Assembly (NCBI GenBank): GCA_937862735.1
Contig: CALMDH010000243.1
Coordinates: forward strand, 1 to 64,000
From: M0108 sp937862735
Lineage (GTDB): Bacteria; Pseudomonadota; Gammaproteobacteria; Chromatiales; Chromatiaceae
DNA length: 64,000 bases
Direction: 5' to 3'
The translations under genes were made by a program, and so were the position numbers. The notes under the pieces were generated by a model. It ran no database searches. It was not told the DNA's origin and saw only the letters and a list, made by a program, of their open reading frames with translations. Shown here one piece after another: positions 43,266-52,215 of this stretch. Within the stretch, counting starts at the first letter, position 1, and each line of letters opens with the position of its first letter.

Positions 43266-43294
43266 TTCGTACGCCAAAAACCCCACGATGTCAA
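43266..43294 (-). promoter_or_regulatory. Sigma-70-like promoter for the hemerythrin gene
   Basis: TTGACA (43294-43289), 17 bp, TACGAA (43271-43266) on the minus strand, within a short AT-rich island (43298-43326). Confidence 0.45.
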
Positions 43295-43404
43295 CAGGTA
43301 TATAATTTAATTAGCTTTTTATTAAATGCCCTACGGCCCGGGGTCCGGGCCGGGCGGCAACACGCGGGGCCGGGGGTGGGCATCGCGCTGGCCCACCACC
43401 CGCC

Positions 43405-43965
43405 CTAGCCGGCATCCTCCTCCGCCACCGCGTAGATCCCCGCCGCGTTGCGGAAATAATTCCGGTAGTCCAGGCCGTAACCGAAGAGGTAACGATCAGG
43501 GGTGCGGATGCCGACGTAATCGGGACGCAGGGTGGAGTTTCGCGCCCGGTCCTTTTCCACCAGCACGGCGCAGCGGACGCTGGCCGCGCCGTCGTCCCGA
43601 CAGGCCTGGACGGCCGCCTCCAGGGTCAGCCCCTCATCGAGGATGTCATCCACCAGCAGGATGTGACGGTCGTGGATATCGGCACTGGGCCGATGGACCC
43701 AGGCGAGATCACCCCCTCGGGTCGCGCCCTGGTAGCGGGTGGCATGGAGGTAGCCCAGGCGGAGTTGGAAATCCAGCCGCGGCAGCAACCGCCCGGCGAC
43801 GATCACGGCCCCGGTCATCAGGCACAGGACCAGGGGATCGCTGGCCTCCAGGTCACGGCTGATCTCCCGGGCCATGCGGTCCAGGGCCCGCTCCACCTCT
43901 TCACCGCTAATCAGCAACTCGGCCCGGGCCGCGACGGCGGCATAGGCTTCAGGGGTCAGGGACAT
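43405..43965 (-). CDS. hpt: Hypoxanthine-guanine phosphoribosyltransferase
   Basis: 186 residues with the type I phosphoribosyltransferase PRPP loop HILLVDDILDEGLT, the N-terminal PLVLCLMTGAVIVAG, and DYVGIRTPDRYLFGYGLDY near the base-binding hood. It salvages hypoxanthine or guanine to the nucleotide. RBS GGAGA. It follows nagZ by 23 bp, so the two are an operon; it supplies the partner activity for mtnP-derived hypoxanthine. Confidence 0.9.
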   Translation of the reverse strand: MSLTPEAYAAVAARAELLISGEEVERALDRMAREISRDLEASDPLVLCLMTGAVIVAGRLLPRLDFQLRLGYLHATRYQGATRGGDLAWVHRPSADIHDRHILLVDDILDEGLTLEAAVQACRDDGAASVRCAVLVEKDRARNSTLRPDYVGIRTPDRYLFGYGLDYRNYFRNAAGIYAVAEEDAG

Positions 43966-43988
43966 GGGGCATCTCCAGGGGTAATGAG

Positions 43989-45035
43989 TCAGAGCGCCAG
44001 GTCAAGGGAATGAGTCTCCAACAGTGCGCCCGCCGCCCTCACCCCCCGCTGCCAGCGGGGGTCCAGATGCAGATGGGCACGATCCACCTGGCCACGGCCA
44101 TGCATGCGCAGACACCGCAGGTGGCTGGTGGGATCATCGTGATGACGTAGCGTCTCGACGATCTCCAGGGCCGCCGGCCGGTTCTGGCAGATCAGTAGCA
44201 CATCGCAGCCGGCGGCCAGGGCGGCCCGGGCCCGGTCGGCATAGCCCCCACCCGCCGCGGCGGCCCCCATGTTGAGGTCGTCACTGAAGATGACCCCCTG
44301 AAAACCCAGCCGGTGACGCAGCACCTCCTTGAGCCAGAAGGGTGAGAAGCCCGCCGGCCGGGGATCGACCCGTGGATAGAGGACATGGGCGGGCATGACC
44401 GCCTCCAGGCCATGGTGGATCAGGCGCTGGAAGGGCACCAGATCGTCACTGGCGATGGCCTCGTAGTGGCGCTCGTCGACCGGCAGTTCGGCATGGGAAT
44501 CCGCGGCCACCCCCCCATGCCCGGGAAAGTGCTTGCCCACCGCCGCCATGCCCGCAGCCCGCGCCCCGTCACACCAGGCGGCGGTCAGATCGGCGACGGC
44601 ATTCACGCCAGCGGCGAAGGCGCGGTCACCAATGACGGTGTTGAGGCCGCGGTCCAGATCCAGCACCGGGGCGAAGCTGAAATCCACCCCCACCGCGCGT
44701 AACTCGGCGGCCATGAGCCAGCCCACCGCCTCCGCCGCCTGCCGGGCCTGATGGGGGTGATGCTGGGCCAGGGCCCCGAAGCGGGCCGCCGGCGGCAGGG
44801 GGGTGAAGCCCGAGCGGAAGCGCTGCACCCGCCCCCCTTCCTGATCGACGGCGATCAATAAATGGGGGTCCCGCAGGGCATGAATCTCCGCCGTCAAGGC
44901 CGCCACCTGTTCGGGGTCCTGAAAGTTGCGGCTGAAGAGAATGACCCCACCCACCGCGGGTTGGCGCAGCAGGTCAAGCTCCTCCGCGCTGAGTACAGGC
45001 CCCTCGAGATCGAGGATGACGGGACCGAGGGACAT
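43989..45035 (-). CDS. nagZ: Beta-N-acetylhexosaminidase NagZ
   Basis: 348 residues from ATG 45035 (GGAGG upstream); GH3 family. LLIAVDQEGGRVQRFR and KHFPGHGGVAADSHAELP (His/Asp catalytic loop) are diagnostic, and the nucleophile Asp is in VIFSDDLNMGAAA. It removes GlcNAc from anhydromuropeptides in the cytoplasm during peptidoglycan recycling, which also generates AmpC-inducing ligands. There is no signal peptide. First gene of nagZ-hpt. Confidence 0.93.
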   Translation of the reverse strand: MSLGPVILDLEGPVLSAEELDLLRQPAVGGVILFSRNFQDPEQVAALTAEIHALRDPHLLIAVDQEGGRVQRFRSGFTPLPPAARFGALAQHHPHQARQAAEAVGWLMAAELRAVGVDFSFAPVLDLDRGLNTVIGDRAFAAGVNAVADLTAAWCDGARAAGMAAVGKHFPGHGGVAADSHAELPVDERHYEAIASDDLVPFQRLIHHGLEAVMPAHVLYPRVDPRPAGFSPFWLKEVLRHRLGFQGVIFSDDLNMGAAAAGGGYADRARAALAAGCDVLLICQNRPAALEIVETLRHHDDPTSHLRCLRMHGRGQVDRAHLHLDPRWQRGVRAAGALLETHSLDLAL

Positions 45036-45197
45036 GATGCCAAGACCTCCAGGGGTGAGCGCTAACGACCAGGCCGCCAGCATAACGACCCGGAAACACG
45101 GGGGCCAGCGCCAAGGCCCTCAAAGCCAAGGCACTCAGGTAAATCATGAGGGGTTCAGGGCGGCGGGGCCGACGCCCGCTCCCGCCCCCTTCGCACC

Positions 45198-46112
45198 CTA
45201 TTCCGCCTGGCGCACGTCCAGCCAGTCCCGCAGACGGTCCCCGAGAAGATTGATCGCGAACACCACCGCGGCAATGGCGATACCGGGGGCCAGCACCAGA
45301 TGGGGTGCCACCAGCATGTAGCCGACCCCCTCGCGGATCATGCTGCCCCAGGAGGCCTGGGGGGGCTGCACCCCCAAGCCGAGAAAGGATAGCCCGGCCT
45401 CCGCGACCACCACCCCGGCGACGCCGAAGGTCGCCTCGACGATGAGCGGCGCCAGGGCCAGGGGGAGCAGGTGACGCACCAGGATACGCCCCGGGCCGAC
45501 CCCCAGGGCCCGGGCCGCCAGGACATGATCCCGCTCCTTGAGGGTCAGGATCTGGGCGCGGGTCAGGCGGGCGTAGCCCACCCAGCCGGTGGCGGACAGG
45601 GCCAGGATGAGGTTGTCGATGCCAGGCCCGAGGATCCCCGCCAGGGCGATGGCCAGCAGGATCCCGGGGAAGGCGAGAAAGACGTCGATCAGGCGCACGA
45701 GAAACAGATCGACCCAGCCGCCGGCGAAGGCCCCCACCCCGCCGATCAGCACCCCGATGACGGTGGAGAGGGCGACGACGCCGAAACTCACCACAAAGGC
45801 GATCCGCGCCCCCACCAGCAGCCGGTCGAGGATGGGGCGGCCCAGATCGTCGTTCCCCAGCGGCGACCCGGGGCCGGGACCCGCCAGGATCCCCGGCAGA
45901 TCGACCGCGTCCGGCGTCAGGGGCAGCCAGGGCGCGGCCAGGGCGAGTAGGGCCCAGCCGAGCAGGAAGGCCGCCGGCAAACCCCAGGCCCGCCCCCCGG
46001 TCTTGGCCCCGGTCTTGGCCCCGGTCTCGGCCCCAGCCTTGGCCCTGGCACCAGAATCGGCACCGGACCCAGCACCGGCCCCAGTATCGGCCCCAGCGCG
46101 GTGGTCACTCAT
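45198..46112 (-). CDS. ABC transporter permease (DppC/OppC type)
   Basis: 304 residues from ATG 46112, which overlaps the stop of the upstream permease (ATGA). Residues about 5-40 are a repetitive Gly/Ala/Thr/Lys run (AGAETGAKTGAKTGG) not expected in the family. A first TM segment, the linker PDAVDLPGILAGPGPGSPLGNDDLGRPILDRL and the DppC-type five-TM core follow, with the EAA loop ARALGVGPGRILVRHLLP. It forms a heterodimeric channel with the upstream permease for peptide or nickel uptake. No binding protein or ATPase gene is adjacent. Confidence 0.88.
   Translation of the reverse strand: MSDHRAGADTGAGAGSGADSGARAKAGAETGAKTGAKTGGRAWGLPAAFLLGWALLALAAPWLPLTPDAVDLPGILAGPGPGSPLGNDDLGRPILDRLLVGARIAFVVSFGVVALSTVIGVLIGGVGAFAGGWVDLFLVRLIDVFLAFPGILLAIALAGILGPGIDNLILALSATGWVGYARLTRAQILTLKERDHVLAARALGVGPGRILVRHLLPLALAPLIVEATFGVAGVVVAEAGLSFLGLGVQPPQASWGSMIREGVGYMLVAPHLVLAPGIAIAAVVFAINLLGDRLRDWLDVRQAE
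45998..46100. repeat. GGCCCCGGTCTT-type degenerate 12-bp repeats
   Basis: Tandem units such as GGCCCCGGTCTT and GGCCCCAG, in-frame in the DppC-type permease gene, encode tetrads like ETGA and KTGA at its N-terminus. They resemble in composition the repeats at 16330-16485. Confidence 0.65.
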
Positions 46113-47032
46113 GAGCGCCAATGGATGCGCGGATCGACCCAGCCATAGACCAGATCGGTGAGGGTATTGACCAGCACGTAGCTCAGGCTCACCAGCAGCA
46201 CGCAGGCCTGGACCACCGGGTAATCCCGGCTCTGGATCGCCTCCACCAGCAGACTGCCCACCCCCGGCCAGGCGAAGACCGTCTCGGTGATGACGGCCCC
46301 GCCGAGCAGTCCGCCTAACTGCAGGCCGATAAGGGTCAGGACCGGCAGCCAGGCATTGCGTAGGGCATGCCCCCAGAGCACCCGGCGCTCCGACAAGCCC
46401 TTGGCGCGAGCGGTACGCACATAGTCCTCGCCCAGCACCTCCAGGATGCTGCCCCGCACCATGCGCGCCAGGATGGCCGCCATGCCCGTGCCCAGGGTCA
46501 GGGCGGGCAGGATCAGGCTGGCCGGCCCCTCGCGCCCGCTCACCGGCGTCCAGCCCAGCCAGAGGGAAAAGACCAGGATCAGCAGGGGACCAAGCCAGAA
46601 ATTGGGGATGGAGACACCCACCAGCGAGAGGCCCATGGCCCCCGTGTCCAGGGGGCTGCCGCGATGGCGCGCCGCCAGCACCCCCAGGGGCAGGGCCAGG
46701 GTCAGGGCCAGGGCCAGGGCGGCGAGGGTCAGCTCCAGGGTGGCCGGCAGGCGCTCGCCGAGGATGGCGGCCACCGGCCGGCGCTCCTGAAAGGACAGCC
46801 CCAGGTCAAGACGGGCCAGGCGTTGGAGATAGTCCAGATATTGCTCACCCAGGGGCCGATCCAGACCCAGGGCCTGACGCAGGGCCTCCCGGTCCGCCAC
46901 CTGGGCGTTTTCCCCCAGCATCGCCTCGACGGGGTCCCCCGGCACCAGGTGAATCAGCAGGAAGACCAGGGTGCAAACCCCCAGCACCACGACCAGGGCC
47001 GAGACCAGGCGCGTCAGCAGGAGTGAAAACAC
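46109..47032 (-). CDS. ABC transporter permease (DppB/OppB type)
   Basis: 307 residues starting at GTG 47032. The DppB hallmark is an N-terminal TM (LLTRLVSALVVVLGVCTLVF) followed by LIHLVPGDPVEAMLG, then the five-TM permease core with the EAA-type loop VRTARAKGLSERRVLWGHAL. Partner of the DppC-type permease. The cassette consists of the permeases only, so ATPases and the periplasmic binding protein must be encoded elsewhere or the set is incomplete. Substrate unknown. Confidence 0.9.
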   Translation of the reverse strand: MFSLLLTRLVSALVVVLGVCTLVFLLIHLVPGDPVEAMLGENAQVADREALRQALGLDRPLGEQYLDYLQRLARLDLGLSFQERRPVAAILGERLPATLELTLAALALALTLALPLGVLAARHRGSPLDTGAMGLSLVGVSIPNFWLGPLLILVFSLWLGWTPVSGREGPASLILPALTLGTGMAAILARMVRGSILEVLGEDYVRTARAKGLSERRVLWGHALRNAWLPVLTLIGLQLGGLLGGAVITETVFAWPGVGSLLVEAIQSRDYPVVQACVLLVSLSYVLVNTLTDLVYGWVDPRIHWRS

Positions 47033-47156
47033 CTACGCCGCCGCCATCGAGCAGGAGCTTGGGGACCACCTTGGTATCCCCCGCCCACGGGCACCCAAAA
47101 CCGCAAAACTGAGCATGAATTGGCAAGGAGTATCAGCACGGATAGGCAATGCGCGC

Positions 47157-47681
47157 TCAGCGAATCTCCACCAGGGTGCCCGCGGGCGCCAGGTCGAAGA
47201 GTTGCAGCAGTTCCCGGTCGTGCATGCGGATACAGCCATGGGAGAGGGGGACGCCCAGGGAGACCGTCTCCGGACAGCCGTGGATGTAGATATAGCGCCG
47301 GAGGGTATCGACGTTCCCGCCGCGATTGCGGCCGGGCTCCAGCCCCGTCAGCCAGAGGATGCGGGTCAGGATCCAGTCCCGCTCCGGGAAGCGCGCCGCC
47401 AGTTCGGGGCCATGGATCTCCCCGGTGGGCCGCCGGCCGACGAAGACCGTTCCCGGGGGACAGCCGGCGCCGATGCGGATGCGGACCCGATGCAGGCCCC
47501 GGGGGGTGCAGCCCGAGTCCCGCCGCTCCCCCGGGCCCTTGAGGGCGGTCGACACCGGCGCCTCCAGGCGCGTCCTGGCACCCTCCAGGAACCAGAGACG
47601 CTGGCTGGCCAGGTCGATCAGAATCCGCCCGGCCGTCTGGGCACTGGCCGCCCGCTCAGCGCGGACCCGTTCTCCGTCCAT
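47157..47681 (-). CDS. L,D-transpeptidase (YkuD domain)
   Basis: 174 residues from ATG 47681. The YkuD catalytic motif HGCPETV … SHGCIRMHD has nucleophile Cys150 and His134. These enzymes crosslink peptidoglycan 3-3 or attach Braun-type lipoprotein in the periplasm. The predicted protein has no signal peptide or TM segment; the longer frame to 47711 does not add one. Either an upstream signal has been lost, the start is elsewhere, or export is not needed. It lies about 125 bp beyond the permease gene. Confidence 0.8.
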   Translation of the reverse strand: MDGERVRAERAASAQTAGRILIDLASQRLWFLEGARTRLEAPVSTALKGPGERRDSGCTPRGLHRVRIRIGAGCPPGTVFVGRRPTGEIHGPELAARFPERDWILTRILWLTGLEPGRNRGGNVDTLRRYIYIHGCPETVSLGVPLSHGCIRMHDRELLQLFDLAPAGTLVEIR

Positions 47682-47811
47682 CTTCACCCTGCGTCCCTTT
47701 CCGACCGCCACTGTCCGGGAAGAGCGGCACCCGCAAGGTCCGATCTCAGCCGCCTGCCGATCATGAGACCGCTGCCGCCCCGCCCGTGCCTAGCCCCATA
47801 GCGCCCCAAAC

Positions 47812-48390
47812 TCAGGCCGTGCCCAGGGGGGAGACGCCAAAGAGCCAGGCATGGGCCCAGAAGAGGAAGCCCAGGTAGAAGGCCAGCCCGAGGACGATGG
47901 CGATCAGGTCGTTGGCCTTGCCGGGGGGTGCCCCCTGGACCGGGGGGGCGACCCGGTAAAAGAGGGAGATCCGGTCCGCCAGGGCCCAGATCAGGAAGGC
48001 GCCGAAAAGCACCAGATCCGCCAGGTTACCGTTGGCGAGGAGATGGGCGAGGGCCCAAAGGATGACCGCGGTCAGCATGGGGTGGCCCACCGCGGCCTTG
48101 ATCCGCCCGGGCAGATAGGCGGCAAAAAACAGGGGAAAGGCCGGAAGCATCACCAGCAGGCCCAGGTGGCGGGTCCAGACCGGCGGCGCGAACAGGGGCA
48201 CGGGCACGGCCCGCGCCTGGCCATAACCCCAGACGATGAGGACAAGCCCGGCCAGGGCGACCAGCCCCGCCAGGCCCTGCCAGCCGTTATTGCCGAGACG
48301 GTCGATCAGGCCCTGACGCCAGCCGGGGGCGAGAAAGCCAAGGGAATGGACGCCGAGAAAAATCACCAGGCCGATAATCAGGATGGTCAT
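47812..48390 (-). CDS. NnrU-family membrane protein
   Basis: 192 residues from ATG 48390 (GGAGAAGG upstream). Five or six TM segments, opening with TILIIGLVIFLGVHSLGF, then GYGQARAVPVPLFAPP and GRIKAAVGHPMLTAVILWALAHLLANG. NnrU proteins are linked to denitrification gene sets and related to isoprenoid-biosynthesis (Cyb561-like/15-cis-zeta-carotene isomerase) membrane proteins. The role is unclear. It is divergent from the ABC exporter operon. A photosynthetic or denitrifying context is possible but unproved. Confidence 0.85.
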   Translation of the reverse strand: MTILIIGLVIFLGVHSLGFLAPGWRQGLIDRLGNNGWQGLAGLVALAGLVLIVWGYGQARAVPVPLFAPPVWTRHLGLLVMLPAFPLFFAAYLPGRIKAAVGHPMLTAVILWALAHLLANGNLADLVLFGAFLIWALADRISLFYRVAPPVQGAPPGKANDLIAIVLGLAFYLGFLFWAHAWLFGVSPLGTA

Positions 48391-48524
48391 GCGTGCCTTC
48401 TCCGGTAAAAGACGGGGACCGCTGGCGGACTGCGGCCAGGGTTGGGACAATGCTACCCGAAGCGGCGCCATGTTGCCCTTCCGCCGCAACCGCCACCCCC
48501 GGAAACCAAGGGAAACCACTCACC

Positions 48525-49406
48525 ATGGACAGCCTCATCGCCGCCCGGAATCTGGTCAAGACCTACCCTGGCGTCCGCGCCGTGGACGGGATCAGCTTCG
48601 CCGTGGCCCCCGGCCGGTGTTTCGGCCTCCTCGGCCCCAACGGCGCGGGCAAGACCACCACCCTGGAGATGCTGGAGGGCATCCAGCCCCCCACGGCCGG
48701 GGAGGTCCTCTACCGTGGCCGCCCCCTGGACCGGGCCTACCGGGAGGTCATCGGTATCCAGTTCCAGGCCACCGCCCTCCAGGACTTCCAGACCGTGGCC
48801 GAATCCCTGGCCATGTTCGCCGCCCTCTACCCGCGGACCGCCTCGCGGGAGGAGCTAATCCGGCTGTGCAACCTGGATGATCTTCTCGACCGTGACACCC
48901 GCCAGCTCTCCGGTGGCCAGCGCCAGCGCCTGCTGCTGGCCATCGCCCTGGTCAACGACCCGGAACTAGTCTTTCTCGACGAACCCACCACCGGCCTCGA
49001 CCCCCAGGCGCGGCGCAACTTCTGGGGCCTGATCGAGACGGTGCGGGGCCGGGGCACCACTGTGCTCCTGACCACCCACTACATGGAGGAGGCCGAGCAC
49101 CTCTGTGACGAGATCGCCATCGTCGACCACGGCCGGATCATCGCCCAGGGCAGTCCGGCGCATCTGGTCCGTGCCCACTTCCCCGCCACCGTCGTCCGCC
49201 TGCCGGAGGCCGCCTGGCCCGCGGCGGCCCCCTTGCCGGACGGGGCCCTGCGCCATGACGGCGAAATCAAGCTCTTCGCCGCGGACGTGCCCGACCTGCT
49301 GGGGGACCTGGCGCGGGTGGGCGCCGACCTGCGCGAGCTGCGCGTCGCCTCCCCCAATCTGGAAGACCTCTTCCTCAAGCTCACCGGCCATGACCTGCGC
49401 GCCTGA
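48525..49406 (+). CDS. ABC transporter ATP-binding protein (ABC-2 exporter)
   Basis: 293 residues from ATG 48525; the longer frame antisense to nnrU was rejected. Walker A LLGPNGAGKTTTLEML, signature LSGGQRQRLLLAIAL and Walker B LVFLDEPTTGLDPQ are followed by a C-terminal domain typical of drug/ABC-2 exporters. It pairs with the permease 38 bp downstream. The transported molecule is unknown. Confidence 0.92.
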   Translation: MDSLIAARNLVKTYPGVRAVDGISFAVAPGRCFGLLGPNGAGKTTTLEMLEGIQPPTAGEVLYRGRPLDRAYREVIGIQFQATALQDFQTVAESLAMFAALYPRTASREELIRLCNLDDLLDRDTRQLSGGQRQRLLLAIALVNDPELVFLDEPTTGLDPQARRNFWGLIETVRGRGTTVLLTTHYMEEAEHLCDEIAIVDHGRIIAQGSPAHLVRAHFPATVVRLPEAAWPAAAPLPDGALRHDGEIKLFAADVPDLLGDLARVGADLRELRVASPNLEDLFLKLTGHDLRA

Positions 49407-49444
49407 GAGGCCCGGCCACCCTTCACGATCGTCAGGAGTCCGCC

Positions 49445-50647
49445 ATGTGGCGTCGCATCCTCGCCATCTTCGTCGCCCGCAATCGGGAGTTCTACCGCGA
49501 CCGTGCCGGCCTGGGCTGGAACATTTTCATGCCGATCCTCATGGTCCTGTCCTTCGCCTTCATCTTCAGCGGTGAACCCCAGGCCCCCTTCAAGGTCGGG
49601 GTACTGACGGCGGACGGCACCCTGCCCACGCCCAGGACCGGCCCGCTGGCCCTGGAGCATATTCAGTTCATTCCCGTGACGGACCTGGCGGCCGCTCTCG
49701 CCAAGGTGGACCGCCACCAGCTCGACCTGCTGTGGGACCCCACCCCCGCGCCGGGCGCCTATTGGGTCAACCGGGAGTCCCCCCAGGGCTATCTGGCGGA
49801 ACGGCTCCTGGTGGGCGCCGCGACCGGCGGGACCCGGGCCGTGGGGCTGACCGCCCCGGCGCTGGATAAGGCCGCTCCCGCGGGTAAGGGACCAGGCTCG
49901 GCCTTGGCCCCCGATCCCGGCGCCGATCCTGGTCCTGAGCGCGGTCCCGAGCCCGAGCAGGAGCTCAAGGCCGGGGGGATGATCGGACCCTCCCCGGCCC
50001 CAGGCCCAACGCTTGCGCCACCCCGGCGCCACGAGCGCAGCGGTACCGCCCTGCGTTACGCCGACTGGGTCCTTCCCGGCATCCTGGCGATGAACATCAT
50101 GTTCTCCAGCCTCTGGGGGGTGGGCTGGGTCATCGTGCGTTACCGCAAGAATGGCGTCCTGCGCCGGCTCAAGGCCACGCCCCTCTCGCCCTTCGAGTTC
50201 CTCACCGCCCAGATCCTCTCCCGGCTGGTGGTGGTGATGAGCGCCAGCCTGATCGTCTATGGCGGCGCGGCCCTGATCCTCGACTTTCCCATGCGCGGTT
50301 CCCATGTCGCCCTGGCGCTGATCTATCTCGCCGGCGCCCTGTGCCTCATCAGCCTGGGGCTCATCGTCTCGGCCCGGCTGCGCACCGAGGAACTGGCGGA
50401 CGGCATTCTCAACCTCATCTCCTGGCCCCTGTTGCTGCTCTCCGGGGTCTGGTTCTCCATGGAGGGGACCAGCGCCGCCGCCCGATTCTTCTCGCAACTC
50501 TCGCCCCTGACCCACCTGGTGGACGGTGCCCGCGCCATCATGATCGACGGCGCCCAAACGGCGGACATCCTCCCCCAACTCTTCTTGCTGACGGCCCTGG
50601 CCCTGATCTTTCTCGCCATCGCCGCGCGGCTGTTCCGTTGGGAATAG
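49445..50647 (+). CDS. ABC-2 type permease with low-complexity insert
   Basis: 400 residues. A TM near the N-terminus (LGWNIFMPILMVLSFAFIF) is followed by the extracytoplasmic region and then the ABC-2 core of five TM segments with RYRKNGVLRRLKATPLSPFEFL. Between them, about residues 138-200 is an insert rich in Pro, Gly, Ala and Glu (APDPGADPGPERGPEPEQE), which is unusual for the family and lies in the periplasmic loop. Partner of the upstream ATPase; probably exports a lipid or drug-like molecule. Confidence 0.9.
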   Translation: MWRRILAIFVARNREFYRDRAGLGWNIFMPILMVLSFAFIFSGEPQAPFKVGVLTADGTLPTPRTGPLALEHIQFIPVTDLAAALAKVDRHQLDLLWDPTPAPGAYWVNRESPQGYLAERLLVGAATGGTRAVGLTAPALDKAAPAGKGPGSALAPDPGADPGPERGPEPEQELKAGGMIGPSPAPGPTLAPPRRHERSGTALRYADWVLPGILAMNIMFSSLWGVGWVIVRYRKNGVLRRLKATPLSPFEFLTAQILSRLVVVMSASLIVYGGAALILDFPMRGSHVALALIYLAGALCLISLGLIVSARLRTEELADGILNLISWPLLLLSGVWFSMEGTSAAARFFSQLSPLTHLVDGARAIMIDGAQTADILPQLFLLTALALIFLAIAARLFRWE

Positions 50648-50741
50648 GTATCAGCAGGTTAACAGCCCAAGGCTCCAGTGATTTGCCCACGCGGTTTTCG
50701 ACCCTGCGGACTGGTCTGGTCATTTGTTCAGGAATACGCCC

Positions 50742-52010
50742 ATGAAAGTTGACGTCATCGTGATCGGCGCCGGTCTTTCCGGCCTGGCCTGCGCCCTGAC
50801 CCTGCAAGCGCGGGGCCTCACCCCCCTGGTCCTGGAGGCCAGCGACGGCATCGGTGGCCGGGTGCGCACCGACCAGCATCAGGGCTTTCTTCTCGACCGC
50901 GGGTTTCAGGTCTTGCAGACCTGGTACCCCGAGGCGCAACGCTGGCTGGACTACGGTGCCCTCGACCTGCGCCCCTTCTACCCCGGGGCCCTGGTGCGCA
51001 GTGGGGGGGGCTTCCACCGCGTCAGCGACGTCTGGCGTCGTCCCTGGCGACTGCCGGAGATGCTCCTGTCGCCCATCGGCACCCTTGGCGACAAGCTGCG
51101 CCTACTCGGGCTGCGTCACAGTTGCCTGCGGGGGACCATCGCCGACCTTTACGCTCGCCCGGAGACCACCGCCCTGGCCCGCTTGCAGGCACGCGGTTTC
51201 TCCACGCGGATGCTGGATCGGTTCTTCAAGCCCTTCTTCAGCGGCGTCTTCTTCGATCCCGACCTGGGCGTCTCCTCGCGCACCTTCGAGTTTCTGTTTC
51301 GCGCCTTCGCCCTCGGCGACACCGCCCTGCCGGCGCGGGGCATGGGGGCGATCCCGGCCCAACTGGCCGCCCGCATGCGGGGCGAATGGCTACGCCTCGG
51401 CTGTCGGGTGACCGGGTTGGAGCAAGGCCAGGCGGTGCTCGACGGGGGAGAACGGATTGATGCCCGGGCCCTGGTGATCGCCACGGACCCGTGGGAGGCG
51501 GCACGCCTCCTTGGGCATGCCCGGCATGCCGGCGACCGCCAGCGCCCGCCACCAGCCCGCGGCACCACCTGCTGCTACTTCGCCGCGGATGCCCCGCCCT
51601 TCCGAGGCCCTTACCTGGTCCTGAATGGCGAAGGCCGGGGGCGGATCAATAGCATCCAGTGTCCGAGCAACCTATCCGAGCACTATGCCCCGCCGGGCAA
51701 GGCCCTGATCACGGTCAACTGCCATGGCGTCGGCGAGGACCCGGACCGCCTGGAGGCCAGGATCCGACGGGAACTGGGCGACTGGTTCGGCCCGCCGGTG
51801 GCCTCCTGGGAACGGCTGGCCATCTACCCGCTCCCCCAGGCCCTGCCCGTCCAGGCCCCGCCGGTGGCTGATCCGGCTACCATTCCCCAACGGCTGGCCT
51901 CGGGGCTCTGGGTCTGTGGTGAATACCGGGCGGCCCCTTCCATCCACTGGACGCTACACTCCGGACGCCGGGCCGGTGAGGATATCGCCTTTTCCCTCAG
52001 CGCTGGCTAG
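50742..52010 (+). CDS. FAD-dependent amine-oxidase/phytoene-desaturase-like oxidoreductase
   Basis: 422 residues from ATG 50742; a TTG at 50724 is an alternative. The FAD-binding GxGxxG is in VIVIGAGLSGLACALTL, followed by EASDGIGGRVRTDQHQG. The C-terminal FAD-binding motif is GLWVCGEYRAAPSIHWTLHSGRRAGEDI. This domain layout is shared by flavin amine oxidases, phytoene desaturases and similar enzymes. It follows the ABC-2 exporter by about 95 bp on the same strand but need not share its operon. Substrate unknown. Confidence 0.85.
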   Translation: MKVDVIVIGAGLSGLACALTLQARGLTPLVLEASDGIGGRVRTDQHQGFLLDRGFQVLQTWYPEAQRWLDYGALDLRPFYPGALVRSGGGFHRVSDVWRRPWRLPEMLLSPIGTLGDKLRLLGLRHSCLRGTIADLYARPETTALARLQARGFSTRMLDRFFKPFFSGVFFDPDLGVSSRTFEFLFRAFALGDTALPARGMGAIPAQLAARMRGEWLRLGCRVTGLEQGQAVLDGGERIDARALVIATDPWEAARLLGHARHAGDRQRPPPARGTTCCYFAADAPPFRGPYLVLNGEGRGRINSIQCPSNLSEHYAPPGKALITVNCHGVGEDPDRLEARIRRELGDWFGPPVASWERLAIYPLPQALPVQAPPVADPATIPQRLASGLWVCGEYRAAPSIHWTLHSGRRAGEDIAFSLSAG

Positions 52011-52215
52011 CCCTCACCCCGGGATACATCCGTTTTGGCGCGGTGGGGGCGGCGCCCTTGAGGGCGCTCTCAATTCGGAAAATCATTGCTGGGACCGGCC
52101 TTAGGCACCGCCGCGAGAAATTCGGGAACTAATTGATCTACAGGGTCTAAGCAACACCGTTGGCGAGGCTTCGCTGCAGACCAACGAGACATGAAGCGGC
52201 CCCGATTGATCATTA

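Noticed and set aside
43298..43326. AT-rich TATAATTTAATT stretch as a plus-strand promoter
   Set aside because: No gene is encoded downstream on the plus strand; it is more likely an upstream element of the hemerythrin promoter.
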